A DNA stretch of 64,000 nucleotides from an uncultured Eggerthella sp. (GCA_937998355.1 CALLDI010000007.1:248001-312000); one strand, 5' to 3'. Numbered from the stretch's first letter, positions 1 through 8,761 are shown. The notes: generated from the sequence alone by a model not told the origin. Numbers and translations are program-made.

Positions 1-73
1 GTTCTTGAGCGGTCTTTTTCAAACGCGCGTGAATCATCCACGAGCGTTCAGGAACTTCTTGTTTTAGCAAAAG

Positions 74-107
74 AAGCCCCTCTCGTGATTCGCTCCGAGA
101 GGGGCTT
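74..107 (-). terminator. Terminator downstream of cysS
   Basis: Perfect 12-bp stem (74-85 with 96-107) and a 10-nt loop, six bases after the cysS stop. Minus-strand transcripts continue with CTTCTTTTG; the plus strand also has a short T run, so it may work both ways. Positions 1-73 show no gene I can support. Confidence 0.8.
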
Positions 108-112
108 TTAAA

Positions 113-1669
113 TTAGGCTTTGACGATACGGGCGCCCTGGGGCGTGTCCTCGATGCGGAAGCCGAGCTCGGAAAGTCCGTCGCGGATCGCGTCGGCCACG
201 GCGAAGTTCTTGTTCGCACGAGCGTTCGCGCGCGCGTCGAGCAACGCCGCCATCGCTGCTTTCACGGTAGCGGGATCGTTGCCATCCCCTGGCGCGAAGC
301 CTGCGAACTCCATGGCGAGCACCATCACTTCAGCAGCGCTTTCTTCATCGTCGAGCACCGTTGCCGCGGCATCGGAAGCATCGCTCGCTTCGATCGAGAT
401 GCCGAGCACGTCCATGAGCTCCACGACCTCGTTCGCCGCCCCCGTGAGCGCTTCAGCATCAGCCGCTGTTGGCTGCACATCGTTCAGAAGCGTGTTGACC
501 TCGCCCACGAAGTTGAAGATCGCGCCGAGCGCGCCAGCCGTATTGAAGTCGTCGTCCATCGATTCCGTGAACGATGCACGCATTTGCTCGGCCAGCCATG
601 CGATGCGATCAGCGAGCGGCTTGCCATCAGCCAGCACTGCTGCTTCCGCGCTGCCAGGGTTCTTCGCCAGCCAGAGCGCGTTCGTGACGAAATTCTCCAG
701 GCGCTCGAGCGCTGATGCGGATTCCTTCAGACGCGCGTCCGAAAAATCGAGCGGACTGCGATAGTGCGTCTGCAGCATGAGCATGCGAAGCACCGCGGGA
801 TCCGTAGTCTCGAGGATATCGCGCAGCAGCAGGAAATTGCCAAGCGACTTGCTCATCTTCTCGGAATTGATCTGCAGCATACCGCCGTGCATCCAGTAGT
901 TCGCGAACGTGGTGTCGAACGCTGCCTCAGACTGCGCACGTTCGTTCTCGTGATGCGGGAAGCAGAGGTCTGCGCCGCCGCCGTGAATGTCGAACGGGAG
1001 GTGCAGGTACTTCTCGGACATGGCCGAGCACTCGATGTGCCAACCAGGCCTTCCCTGCCCCCAGGGAGAATCCCAGCTAGGCTCGCCCGGCTTCGCTGCC
1101 TTCCAGAGGGCGAAATCGAGCGGATCGCGCTTGCGATCTTCCAGCCCTTGGCCATCGGCACGCAGTTCGCGATGACCCGACTCCATCTCGTCCACGTTGC
1201 GATTCGAAAGTTCGCCATAGGCGGAATACGAACGCACCGCGAAGTACACATCGCCATCGACCGCGTAGGCGTGCCCCTTATCGATGAGGCGTTGGACCAG
1301 GTCGATCATCGTGCCGATCTCTTCGGTGGCCTTGGGGCGAATATCGGGATCCTGCACGCCTGCCGCATGCATATCGGCGATGAACGCGTCGGTGAATTCC
1401 TTCGCGACCTCGTCCGCTGTACGGCCTTCTTCGTTCGCTTTGTTGATGATCTTGTCGTCCACGTCGGTGACGTTCTGCACGAACGTGACCTCGTAACCGC
1501 GCCACGTAAGGTAGCGGCGGATCGTGTCGAAGGAGATGAACGTGCGCGCGTTGCCGATATGGATGTAGTTGTAGACCGTTGGGCCGCAGACGTACATGCC
1601 TACCTTGCCAGGCTCGACGGGCACGAATTCGCGCTTGCTGCGCGTTTTGGTATCGTAGATCTTGATCAT
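113..1669 (-). CDS. cysS: Cysteinyl-tRNA synthetase
   Basis: Class I aminoacyl-tRNA synthetase that charges tRNA-Cys in the cytoplasm. The protein has 518 residues. The N-terminal CGPTVYNYIHIGNARTF carries the HIGH-type motif and the first zinc cysteine. WHIECSAMS and GADLCFPHHENE supply the remaining zinc ligands, and KMSKSLGN is the KMSKS loop. The C-terminal anticodon-binding part holds an Ala/Asp/Glu-rich stretch before its last helices, making it longer than the usual 460-480 residues. AAGGA lies five bases before the ATG. It is the last gene of the ispD-ispF-cysE-cysS string, 64 bp after cysE, and is followed by a strong terminator. Confidence 0.97.
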   Translation of the reverse strand: MIKIYDTKTRSKREFVPVEPGKVGMYVCGPTVYNYIHIGNARTFISFDTIRRYLTWRGYEVTFVQNVTDVDDKIINKANEEGRTADEVAKEFTDAFIADMHAAGVQDPDIRPKATEEIGTMIDLVQRLIDKGHAYAVDGDVYFAVRSYSAYGELSNRNVDEMESGHRELRADGQGLEDRKRDPLDFALWKAAKPGEPSWDSPWGQGRPGWHIECSAMSEKYLHLPFDIHGGGADLCFPHHENERAQSEAAFDTTFANYWMHGGMLQINSEKMSKSLGNFLLLRDILETTDPAVLRMLMLQTHYRSPLDFSDARLKESASALERLENFVTNALWLAKNPGSAEAAVLADGKPLADRIAWLAEQMRASFTESMDDDFNTAGALGAIFNFVGEVNTLLNDVQPTAADAEALTGAANEVVELMDVLGISIEASDASDAAATVLDDEESAAEVMVLAMEFAGFAPGDGNDPATVKAAMAALLDARANARANKNFAVADAIRDGLSELGFRIEDTPQGARIVKA

Positions 1670-1733
1670 GGTCTTCCTTGTTCCTTGGATCGAGTGTTCG
1701 ATAGTCTAGTTGTCGAGTCTTCGAGCGGCACTT

Positions 1734-2681
1734 CTATTGGCCGTTCTGCTGGATCGCGTCATCTTGCGCCTGATCGGCAGCAGCTGCTTCGAGCTGCGCA
1801 TCAGAAGAGACGGAGCGCTGTTCGTGCTTGTCGATCGCTTGCTGCTGAACGGCGAACGCTTCCAGCTCTGACACACGCTTGTACAGATTGCGGATCGCGC
1901 GCTCTACCGGGTCAGGCAGATCTTCCACACGACCTCCTGGCTGGACGACACCATCTTCGAGGAAATAGTCTTTGTGGTTCGCGCGAATGGGCGGCACCGC
2001 CGCTTCGCGCTGCGCATCCGCCGATCCTGTCGAGAGCGATGTGGCATCTTGCCCCTGCGCAGGCTGTTGCGCAGCAACGGCTGGCGCGTCGATCTTCGCT
2101 GCCGCCACTTTCTCGAGTTCAGCCGCCTTTTCTTTGGCAGCTTTCTTCGCCGTGGAGACACCGTCTTGCACCACGATATGCCCGGGCACACCCACCACAG
2201 TGCAGTTCGGTGGGACATCCTTCACGACCACCGAACCGCCGCCGATCTTCGAGTTGTCGCCGATGGTGATGGAGCCGAGCACTGCCGCGCCCACGCCCAC
2301 CATGACGTTGTTGCCCAAGGTCGGGTGGCGCTTGCCGCTCTCCTTGCCCGTGCCGCCTAGCGTTACGTTCTGATAAAGCACGCAATCGTCGCCGATGATG
2401 GTGGTCTCGCCGATGATGACGCCCATCGCATGGTCGATGAAGAAGCGGCGTCCGATCTGGGCACCCGGATGGATCTCGACGCCCGTCCAGAAGCGCGCGC
2501 ACTGGGAAAGATAGCGCGCCAGACCACGCAGGCCCTTCTTCCAGAGCCAATGGTTGATGACGTGCGCCCACCTGGCCTGAAGACCGGGATAGGTGAGCCA
2601 GATGAGAAATTTCGAGGGGGCAGCAGGGTCGGTCGCTTGTACGGTGCGAATGTCCTCTGCCATTATGGAGAATATATTCAT
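1734..2681 (-). CDS. cysE: Serine O-acetyltransferase with long C-terminal tail
   Basis: Makes O-acetylserine from serine and acetyl-CoA, the first step of cysteine synthesis. The left-handed beta-helix core is clear: VEIHPGAQIG, FIDHAMGVIIGE (catalytic His/Asp region), YQNVTLGGTGK, KRHPTLGNNVMVGVGA and the end GVPGHIV. The core stops near residue 180, but the protein runs to 315. The extra 130 residues are rich in Ala, Gln, Glu and Lys and look partly disordered or coiled. Most short CysE/EpsC proteins have about 170-250 residues. AAGAAGGA precedes the first ATG, favouring it over Met7. It lies between ispF and cysS on the same strand, as in Firmicutes. Confidence 0.93.
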   Translation of the reverse strand: MNIFSIMAEDIRTVQATDPAAPSKFLIWLTYPGLQARWAHVINHWLWKKGLRGLARYLSQCARFWTGVEIHPGAQIGRRFFIDHAMGVIIGETTIIGDDCVLYQNVTLGGTGKESGKRHPTLGNNVMVGVGAAVLGSITIGDNSKIGGGSVVVKDVPPNCTVVGVPGHIVVQDGVSTAKKAAKEKAAELEKVAAAKIDAPAVAAQQPAQGQDATSLSTGSADAQREAAVPPIRANHKDYFLEDGVVQPGGRVEDLPDPVERAIRNLYKRVSELEAFAVQQQAIDKHEQRSVSSDAQLEAAAADQAQDDAIQQNGQ

Positions 2682-2797
2682 GGGTTCAGTTCCTTCTTGT
2701 CTTGCGAAATAGTACCACGTTTGTTGCGAGCGCCCCTATTTTGAAAGACGCCTGCAACCATTGCATGAGCGCGACCGTGCGCGCTCGATCGAGGGCA

Positions 2798-3313
2798 CTA
2801 ACAACATCGACAGACAAGAGCGACAGCCTGAGCCGAGATTCCTTCTTCGCGGCCTTCGAAACCGAGGTGTTCGGTGGTAGTGGCTTTCACGCCCACGTTA
2901 TCCAGCGCAACACCACACGCGCGCGCGATGTTGGCGCGCATCGCATCGCGATAAGGCGAGAGCTTCGGTGCCTGGGCTGCAATGACGCAATCGACATCGA
3001 GGATCTTGAAACCCGCTTCGCGCACACGGTCCGCCACTGCTTCGAGCAGCTTGAGCGAATCGGCGCCTTCATAAGCTGGATCGGTGTCGGGGAACAGCTT
3101 GCCGATGTCTCCCAAGCGCGTGGCGCCGAGCAGTGCATCGGAGATCGCGTGCAGGAGCACATCCGCATCCGAATGACCATCGAGACCCTGGTGATGCGGG
3201 ATATCCACGCCGCCCAAGATGAGCTTGCGGCCTTCAGCGAACGCATGCACGTCGTAGCCGAGGCCAACGCGCAGCGCAGAAAGTTCGTTCATGTTCGAAG
3301 GCGCTGGCATCAT
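2798..3313 (-). CDS. ispF: 2-C-methyl-D-erythritol 2,4-cyclodiphosphate synthase
   Basis: Fifth enzyme of the MEP isoprenoid pathway: it cyclises CDP-ME 2-phosphate to MEcPP. Family signatures are GLGYDVHAF (metal Asp and His), LGGVDIPHHQGLDGHSDADV, and near the C-terminus KATTTEHLGFEGREEGISA. The start ATG overlaps the ispD stop as ATGA, and GAAGGAG stands just before it; a second ATG follows directly and is equally possible. This gives 171 residues, slightly above the usual 155-160. The same frame is open further upstream inside ispD but that part is not homologous. It acts directly after IspD/IspE and is probably translationally coupled to ispD. Confidence 0.96.
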   Translation of the reverse strand: MMPAPSNMNELSALRVGLGYDVHAFAEGRKLILGGVDIPHHQGLDGHSDADVLLHAISDALLGATRLGDIGKLFPDTDPAYEGADSLKLLEAVADRVREAGFKILDVDCVIAAQAPKLSPYRDAMRANIARACGVALDNVGVKATTTEHLGFEGREEGISAQAVALVCRCC

Positions 3314-4152
3314 TCGACTCCTTCGCGGAGCGCTTGTGCGATGGCCGCCGAGATGATGAGGTAGTCTTCGGGAACCGTGAGCTTGATGTTGTCGCGCTTG
3401 CCCTTGACCACCATCACGCGACCGCCCAGGCGTTCGATGAGCGCTGAGTCGTCCGTGCCGACGAAGCCATCGGAGAGCGCCGCAGCATGTGCGCGGCGAT
3501 AGATGCCCGCACGGAAGACCTGCGGAGTCTGTGCGTTCCAGAAGACCGAGCGATCGGGCGTTCCTTGGATGATGCCGTTCTCGACGATCTTCAACGTGTC
3601 GATGGAAGGATGACCCACCACCGCGCCGTCGCAATCGATGTTGCCCTTCAGCACGCTGATGGTGTGCTCGACCAAGTCACGCGAGATGAGCGGGCGGGCG
3701 CCGTCGTGCAGCATGACGTATTCGAAGTTGTCGGGCACGAGCTCGAGACCGGAGAATGCGGACTCTTGGCGAATGGAGCCCGAGGGTGCCATGACGATGG
3801 GCGTTGCGAACGGGAAGGGGTCGATGGCTTTACGCAGGTATTCATCGGTGCGCTCTTCGGGGCACACGACAACGATGAGGCCGACGTCTCCCACGCTGTC
3901 GAACACTTCCGCCGAACGCGTGAGGATCGGCTTGCCTGCGATCTCGACCAGCTGCTTGCCGCCTTCGCGGCCGAAGCGCTCACCACTGCCGCCCGCTAAG
4001 ATGATGACAGCAGTCTGGGCGTTCTCGTTCACCTTGCCTTGCAGCTGGAGCTGTTCGCGCAGTGCATCGAACGTATCGCCCTCGCGCATCTTGCTGAGCA
4101 CGCTGTCGAGAGCGGAAGGAGCGAAGATGGGATCGATGGTTTGCGGAGACAT
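3310..4152 (-). CDS. ispD: 2-C-methyl-D-erythritol 4-phosphate cytidylyltransferase with N-terminal extension
   Basis: Transfers CMP from CTP to MEP in isoprenoid synthesis. The nucleotide loop LAGGSGERFGREGGKQ, the motif HDGARPL, WNAQTPQVF and the C-terminal KGKRDNIKLTVPEDY are all present. The catalytic domain begins only near residue 47; the first 46 residues (with DSVLSKMREGDTFDALREQ) are an extra helical segment. Family members usually have about 230 residues, this one 280. AAGAGGT lies six bases before the ATG, so the long start looks real. It is the first gene of the ispD-ispF overlap and is divergent from the MFS gene at 4262. Confidence 0.95.
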   Translation of the reverse strand: MSPQTIDPIFAPSALDSVLSKMREGDTFDALREQLQLQGKVNENAQTAVIILAGGSGERFGREGGKQLVEIAGKPILTRSAEVFDSVGDVGLIVVVCPEERTDEYLRKAIDPFPFATPIVMAPSGSIRQESAFSGLELVPDNFEYVMLHDGARPLISRDLVEHTISVLKGNIDCDGAVVGHPSIDTLKIVENGIIQGTPDRSVFWNAQTPQVFRAGIYRRAHAAALSDGFVGTDDSALIERLGGRVMVVKGKRDNIKLTVPEDYLIISAAIAQALREGVE

Positions 4153-4261
4153 GGTGGACCTCTTATCATCACAGCTGCTGATAGCAGCGAAATATCAACC
4201 TCTCTAGTTTACTTCAATGCGTCGTGTCGTGAAAGAAGGCGCTGTAGTAGAATGACGCTTT

Positions 4262-5521
4262 ATGGCGAACACGACTGACATACAAGAGAATGATGCTCCA
4301 AACTCTCACAAGGAAATGAATTGGGCGGGATCGCTGTCGGGGCTTTCGCCTCTACGGCGTTGGTCCACCTATGCGCTGCTCGTGCTGTTGGGCTTCTCGC
4401 TCGGTTGTTCCGAGTTCGTGGTGATCGGTATCGAGCCAGAACTTGCGGAGGCCTTCGGATGCTCGCTCGCGCAGGCAGGCGATCTGATCAGCTTCTTCGC
4501 GCTCGCTTACGCGATCGCCACTCCCCTGCTCGCCATCTTCACGAGTCAATTTCGTCGCTCGCGCCTGTTCACCATCTACCTGGTGATCTTCGTCGTTTGC
4601 AACTTGGCCTCCATGATAGCGAGCACGTTCGGCGTGTTGCTCGCCTCTCGCGTCATCATGGGTGCTGTTTCAGGTGCGCTGCTCGCGGTCGCTACGACCT
4701 ACATCCCTGAACTGCTCGATCCAAAGCATTCTTCGATGGGCATCTCGGTGATCTATGCTGCGTTCTCGATCGCACTGGTGCTGGCCACCAGCGTCGGTCG
4801 CTTCATCGTCGAGTATCTCACCTGGCATTTCGCTATGGAAGGCGCATTCGTGTTCGCGCTCATCTCCGCTATCCTGCTGATCATCGCCATCCCCAAGAGC
4901 CCTCAGACGAAAGGCGTGAAAACCTCTCCGAAAAAGCAGGTAGAACTGCTGAAGGAATCCGCCCTTCTGTTCGGGGTCGGCATCTTCACGTTCGGCGTTG
5001 GGGCGGTCTATACGTTCTATGGTTATGTCGCGCCCTACCTCGAGACCGTGCTCGGATTGACCACGGTCGAGTCTGGCCTCGTGCTGCTGGTGTTCGGCTG
5101 CATCTGTTTCGTATCCGACCTGCTCTCCGGCTTGTTCGATCTGCGTTTCGGCATGAAGTCGCTGCCGCCCATCTTCATCGGCATGGCGATCGCGCTCTTC
5201 GTGCTGTGGATAGCCGGACCGCAGGCAACCATCGCTGTCGGCGCGACGTTCATCATCGCGCTGCTCATGTATTCGTTCTCGATCCAGTGCATCAGCATGT
5301 TCATGGATCTTGCACGGCGGAAGCACCCCGATGCCCTCGTGCTCGCTGCCTCGATCGAGCCCACGTCGTTCAACATCGGCATCGCCTTCGGTACTGCTGT
5401 AGGGGGTGTCGTCGTGAGCAGCATCGGACTTGCCGCAGTCGGACTGGTCGGTGCGGCGCTCGCGCTCTGCGCGCTGGGCTGCTCGCTCGCCGCGATCCAT
5501 TTCTGGAAGCGCTCACGCTAG
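4262..5521 (+). CDS. MFS transporter, AraJ/DHA1-like efflux permease
   Basis: A 419-residue membrane protein with about 12 hydrophobic segments after a 30-residue hydrophilic N-terminus. The first segment with GCSEFVVIGIEPELAEAFG and the loop before ASRVIMGAVSGALLA resemble the AraJ/drug-efflux branch of the major facilitator superfamily; the substrate cannot be read from sequence. It is inverted relative to its neighbours and splits the ispD and clpC blocks, which suggests later insertion. No good ribosome binding site lies near the ATG: the nearest AGAAGG is over 20 bases away. A TAGAAT hexamer sits eight bases upstream (4248-4253), so a leaderless mRNA is possible. Confidence 0.85.
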   Translation: MANTTDIQENDAPNSHKEMNWAGSLSGLSPLRRWSTYALLVLLGFSLGCSEFVVIGIEPELAEAFGCSLAQAGDLISFFALAYAIATPLLAIFTSQFRRSRLFTIYLVIFVVCNLASMIASTFGVLLASRVIMGAVSGALLAVATTYIPELLDPKHSSMGISVIYAAFSIALVLATSVGRFIVEYLTWHFAMEGAFVFALISAILLIIAIPKSPQTKGVKTSPKKQVELLKESALLFGVGIFTFGVGAVYTFYGYVAPYLETVLGLTTVESGLVLLVFGCICFVSDLLSGLFDLRFGMKSLPPIFIGMAIALFVLWIAGPQATIAVGATFIIALLMYSFSIQCISMFMDLARRKHPDALVLAASIEPTSFNIGIAFGTAVGGVVVSSIGLAAVGLVGAALALCALGCSLAAIHFWKRSR

Positions 5522-5647
5522 ATCGAAGGCTAAATCGAAAGCTAGATCGAAGCTCACTTTGCGCGAACAAATGCGCGCGGCGAAGAAGGTCGCAAATCGC
5601 AAGCTCGCCCTTTGCTCTTATTCTCCTTTACTCTTGTATGGTGAATC

Positions 5648-5842
5648 TTGCAGCGAAATCTCTTTTTTCTGCAGCGAATTTGCGATTGTACGCACACTCG
5701 AATCTGCTTCGAAGATTCTGACCTGGCCTTATGTTGGATATGCTTTTTGAAGAAGCATCGTTCGTTTCAAAATCAGCTCGAAATACACAGTTTTGTACAT
5801 ACAACCGCAAATTTGCTGCAAAAAATAGAGACTTTCGTGCAA
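5648..5842 (+). repeat. 195-bp palindromic dispersed element, copy A
   Basis: Long imperfect inverted repeat. The left arm (5648-5695) and right arm (5795-5842) each begin with TTGCA, repeat TGCA exactly 21 bp later, and end near GTACGCAC or GTATGTAC. The roughly 100-bp centre contains CTGACCTGG, whose GACCTGG begins 72 bp into the element. Copy B at 57353-57548 has the same arms, spacing and internal motif. No significant ORF fits it. It fills the tail-to-tail gap between the MFS gene and clpC. The 5522-5647 stretch before it shows only AT-richer sequence with short CGAAAGCTAGATCGAA-like repeats. Confidence 0.85.
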
Positions 5843-5922
5843 ATCTTTTCTTTTGGGAGCGAAACAAGAGCGTACCGAAACAAGAGCATGCGAGTCTTCA
5901 AAGGGCGGACAGGGACACAAAG

Positions 5923-5955
5923 AAAAAGCGCTAACGCATGACGTTAGCGCTTTTT
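5923..5955. terminator. Bidirectional terminator between MFS gene and clpC
   Basis: Perfect 14-bp stem (5923-5936 with 5942-5955) and a 5-nt loop. A run of A on the left and T on the right make it a terminator for both the plus-strand MFS gene and the minus-strand clpC operon. Confidence 0.88.
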
Positions 5956-6005
5956 TGTTCTTGCAAAATGTCCTTACACAAGCATGTGCAGAGGTTTTAC
6001 GGAGC

Positions 6006-6095
6006 TTCATACATGACGAGCTTACCGAACTTGTAAACTCATGCTTGCCGAGCTTGCGAACTCAGGCGTGATCGACCTGATCGGTCATGTATGAA
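6006..6095. repeat. 12-bp inverted repeat enclosing a tandem 23-bp repeat
   Basis: TTCATACATGAC at 6006-6017 is exactly inverted at 6084-6095. Between them lie two adjoining imperfect 23-bp units (6024-6046 and 6047-6069) sharing CCGA, CTTG, AACTCA and GC in register. The structure stands between the clpC stop and the bidirectional terminator, so it would be part of the clpC 3' untranslated RNA. Confidence 0.75.
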
Positions 6096-6119
6096 TGCCG
6101 ATACATCCCAAAGCCGACC

Positions 6120-8747
6120 CTAGCTCGCAGCAGAATCGCCTGAGGTGCCGCGGCCGCCTGAGCCGGAACCCCGCGAGAGTCCCGCGCGGCCGAGGTCGTA
6201 GCTGCCCAAGATGAGCTCCGCCTCCTTCGCGATGGTGTCGCGCTTGCGCGGGGCTGGGATCGAGCCTGTTCCCTGTTTGAAGACGAGCTTCTTCTTCGCG
6301 TCGTCGGCGAGGACCGCATCGGTTGCTTCTTCGCCGGTCACCTCTTCCACATCCACATCGATGACCGAACCACTGGTCCACTTGCCTTCCAGGATCTGCT
6401 CGGAGATAGGATCCTCGAGCAAGCGCTGGATCGCACGGCGCAGCGGACGCGCACCGAAGGAAAGATCGGTGCCTTCCTTGGCGATATAGCGATTCGCGGC
6501 ATCTGACATGTTGATGGTCATGTTCTGCTCGATCAGGCGATCGCGCAGGTCCGCCACCATAAGATCGACGATCTCGACGATCTCGTCTTCCGTGAGCGAC
6601 TTGAACACGATGATCTCGTCGATACGGTTGAGGAATTCGGGGCGGAAGAGGCGCTTGACCTCGCTCATCACGCGCGTCTTGATCTCTTCATCGTTCAGAC
6701 CCGTCGCTCCACCCGAAGAGAATCCGAGCGGCGCGGTGGTGGTGATCTCACGCGCACCGACGTTGGAGGTCATGATGATGACCGTATTGCGGAAGTCCAC
6801 CATGCGACCTTGCGCATCGGTGAGCCTGCCCTCTTCCAGGATCTGCAACAAGATGTTGAACACATCGGGATGCGCCTTTTCGATCTCGTCGAACAAGACG
6901 ACCGAGTAGGGACGCTGGCGCACCGCAGTGGTGAGCTGGCCACCCTCGTCGTAGCCGACGTAGCCCGGAGGCGAACCGATCAAACGCGATACCGTGTGCT
7001 TCTCCATGTACTCCGACATATCGAAGGAGATGAGCGCATCTTGCGAATTGAACAGGAATTCAGCGAGCGTCTTGGAAAGCTCGGTCTTGCCAACGCCCGA
7101 GGGGCCAAGGAAGATGAATGAGCCTGCGGGGCGCTTCGGGTCCTTGAGGCCTGAACGGCTGCGGCGGATCGCCTTCGAGAGCGCAGTGACCGCTTCGTCC
7201 TGGCCGATGACGCGCTCGTGCAACACGGATTCCATGCGCAGCAGCTTCTCGGTCTCGGCCTCGGTGAGATTGGAGACGGGAACGCCCGTGGTCATAGAGA
7301 CCACGTCGGCGATGTCTTCCACGCCGATCTCGTTGATGACTTTCTGCGTCTTCTCTTCCCAATCGGCCTGCGCCTTCTTGCGCTCTTCGCGCACCTTCGC
7401 CTCGCGGTCGCGCACCTCAGCAGCACGCTCGAAATCTTGGTCTGCAATGGCGGTATCCTTTTCAGCGCGCAGCTGACGGAGCTTGTCGTCGAGCTCTTGG
7501 ATCTCGTCGGGCAACACCATGTTGCGGATGCGCATGCGCGCGCCCGCTTCGTCGAGCACATCGATCGCCTTGTCGGGCAGGAAGCGATCCTGGATGTAAC
7601 GGTCGGAAAGCGACACGGCAGCCTGCAGCGCGTCGTCCGAGAAGTGCACGTGATGGTGCTCCTCATACTTGTCGCGCAAGCCTTCCATGATGCGAACCGC
7701 CTGTTCTTCATTCGGCTCTTTGATGACGACCGTCTGGAACCTGCGCTCGAATGCCGAGTCCTTCTCCAGGTGCTTGCGGTATTCGTCGAGCGTGGTCGCG
7801 CCGATGATCTGGATCTCGCCACGAGACAGCGGCGGCTTCAGAATGGATGCGGCGTCCATCGAACCTTCAGCCGCACCTGCGCCGATGAGCGTGTGCAGTT
7901 CGTCGATGAACAGGATGATGTCGTTTGATTGCTCGACCTCTTTGATGCATTTCTTCAGGCGCTCTTCGAATTCGCCACGGTACTTTGAGCCTGCCACCAA
8001 GGCAGAAACGTCGAGCGTGACGAGCCGCATGTTGCGCAGGATATCGGGCACCTGATCGGCCACGATCAGCTGCGCGAGGCCTTCGACCACCGCGGTCTTG
8101 CCGACGCCCGGCTCGCCCAGAAGCAACGGGTTGTTCTTCTGGCGGCGACACAGGATCTGCATGACGCGCTCGATCTCACCCGCGCGCCCGATAACGGGGT
8201 CGAGCTTGCCTTCAGCGGCCTTCTTCGTCAGGTCGACGCTGAATTCCTTGAGCACGCTATCCGACGCCGCAGCTTGCGGATCGAACTGCTGGCCCGCGAA
8301 CACCGAAGACTGACCGACCAGGTCGTTCAGCGCTGCACGCAGATCGTCGCCCGAGACACCCATGCGCTCGAGCACTTCGATGGCCGTGCCTTCGTTCTCG
8401 CGGATGATGCCGAGCAGCAAATGCTCGGTAGAGATGTAGCTTTGCCCCATCTGCATGGCTTCGCGCAGAGAATTCTCCAGCACGCGCTTCACGCGGGGGG
8501 TGAAGCTCAAGTGCCCCGACACATCGGTCGATTCGTCGATCGTGACGATGCGACGGATGGCCGCGACGGTCGCTTCGTAGTGCACCCCGAGGCGTTCCAG
8601 GGCCTGAGCTGCCAGGCCATCTTCTTCTTTCAACAGAGCCAAGAGCACGTGCTCGGTTCCGACGTAGGGCTGATGAAGCCCGCGAGCTTCCTCCTGCGCC
8701 AGGACCAGGACCTTGCGTGCCTTGTCAGTGAACTTGTCGAACGACAT
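6120..8747 (-). CDS. clpC: ATP-dependent Clp protease ATP-binding subunit ClpC
   Basis: Hsp100 unfoldase that feeds substrates to ClpP. Of its 875 residues, 1-145 are the double Clp-N domain (FDKFTDKARKVLVLAQEEA, YVGTEHVLLALL, YISTEHLLLGI). The first AAA+ module has Walker A GEPGVGKT at 211-218 and Walker B ILFIDELHTL. A middle domain near 430-450 carries the UVR-like DFERAAEVRDREAKV. The second AAA+ module has GPSGVGKTELSK near 547 and VVLFDEIEKAHPDV near 615. The tail is Gly/Ser-rich. AGGAGG lies six bases before the ATG. It follows lysS by 14 bp, so the two are co-transcribed. No ctsR or mcsAB lies beside it. Confidence 0.97.
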   Translation of the reverse strand: MSFDKFTDKARKVLVLAQEEARGLHQPYVGTEHVLLALLKEEDGLAAQALERLGVHYEATVAAIRRIVTIDESTDVSGHLSFTPRVKRVLENSLREAMQMGQSYISTEHLLLGIIRENEGTAIEVLERMGVSGDDLRAALNDLVGQSSVFAGQQFDPQAAASDSVLKEFSVDLTKKAAEGKLDPVIGRAGEIERVMQILCRRQKNNPLLLGEPGVGKTAVVEGLAQLIVADQVPDILRNMRLVTLDVSALVAGSKYRGEFEERLKKCIKEVEQSNDIILFIDELHTLIGAGAAEGSMDAASILKPPLSRGEIQIIGATTLDEYRKHLEKDSAFERRFQTVVIKEPNEEQAVRIMEGLRDKYEEHHHVHFSDDALQAAVSLSDRYIQDRFLPDKAIDVLDEAGARMRIRNMVLPDEIQELDDKLRQLRAEKDTAIADQDFERAAEVRDREAKVREERKKAQADWEEKTQKVINEIGVEDIADVVSMTTGVPVSNLTEAETEKLLRMESVLHERVIGQDEAVTALSKAIRRSRSGLKDPKRPAGSFIFLGPSGVGKTELSKTLAEFLFNSQDALISFDMSEYMEKHTVSRLIGSPPGYVGYDEGGQLTTAVRQRPYSVVLFDEIEKAHPDVFNILLQILEEGRLTDAQGRMVDFRNTVIIMTSNVGAREITTTAPLGFSSGGATGLNDEEIKTRVMSEVKRLFRPEFLNRIDEIIVFKSLTEDEIVEIVDLMVADLRDRLIEQNMTINMSDAANRYIAKEGTDLSFGARPLRRAIQRLLEDPISEQILEGKWTSGSVIDVDVEEVTGEEATDAVLADDAKKKLVFKQGTGSIPAPRKRDTIAKEAELILGSYDLGRAGLSRGSGSGGRGTSGDSAAS

Positions 8748-8761
8748 ACGCCACCTCCTCT

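Noticed and set aside
764..2269. A 501-codon plus-strand frame across cysS and cysE
   Set aside because: Antisense to two clear genes, Arg/His-rich, without motif or ribosome site.
2768..2785. Terminator between ispF and cysE
   Set aside because: AGCGCG/CGCGCT can pair, but there is no T run, and the gene order suggests co-transcription.
5648..5842. CRISPR array or tRNA-like interpretation of the repeats
   Set aside because: There are only two inverted arms per locus, no regularly spaced direct repeats with variable spacers, and no cloverleaf.
5628..6010. Several 65-95 codon frames on both strands inside element A and its flanks
   Set aside because: They arise from the palindrome, lack ribosome sites and change frame between copies A and B.
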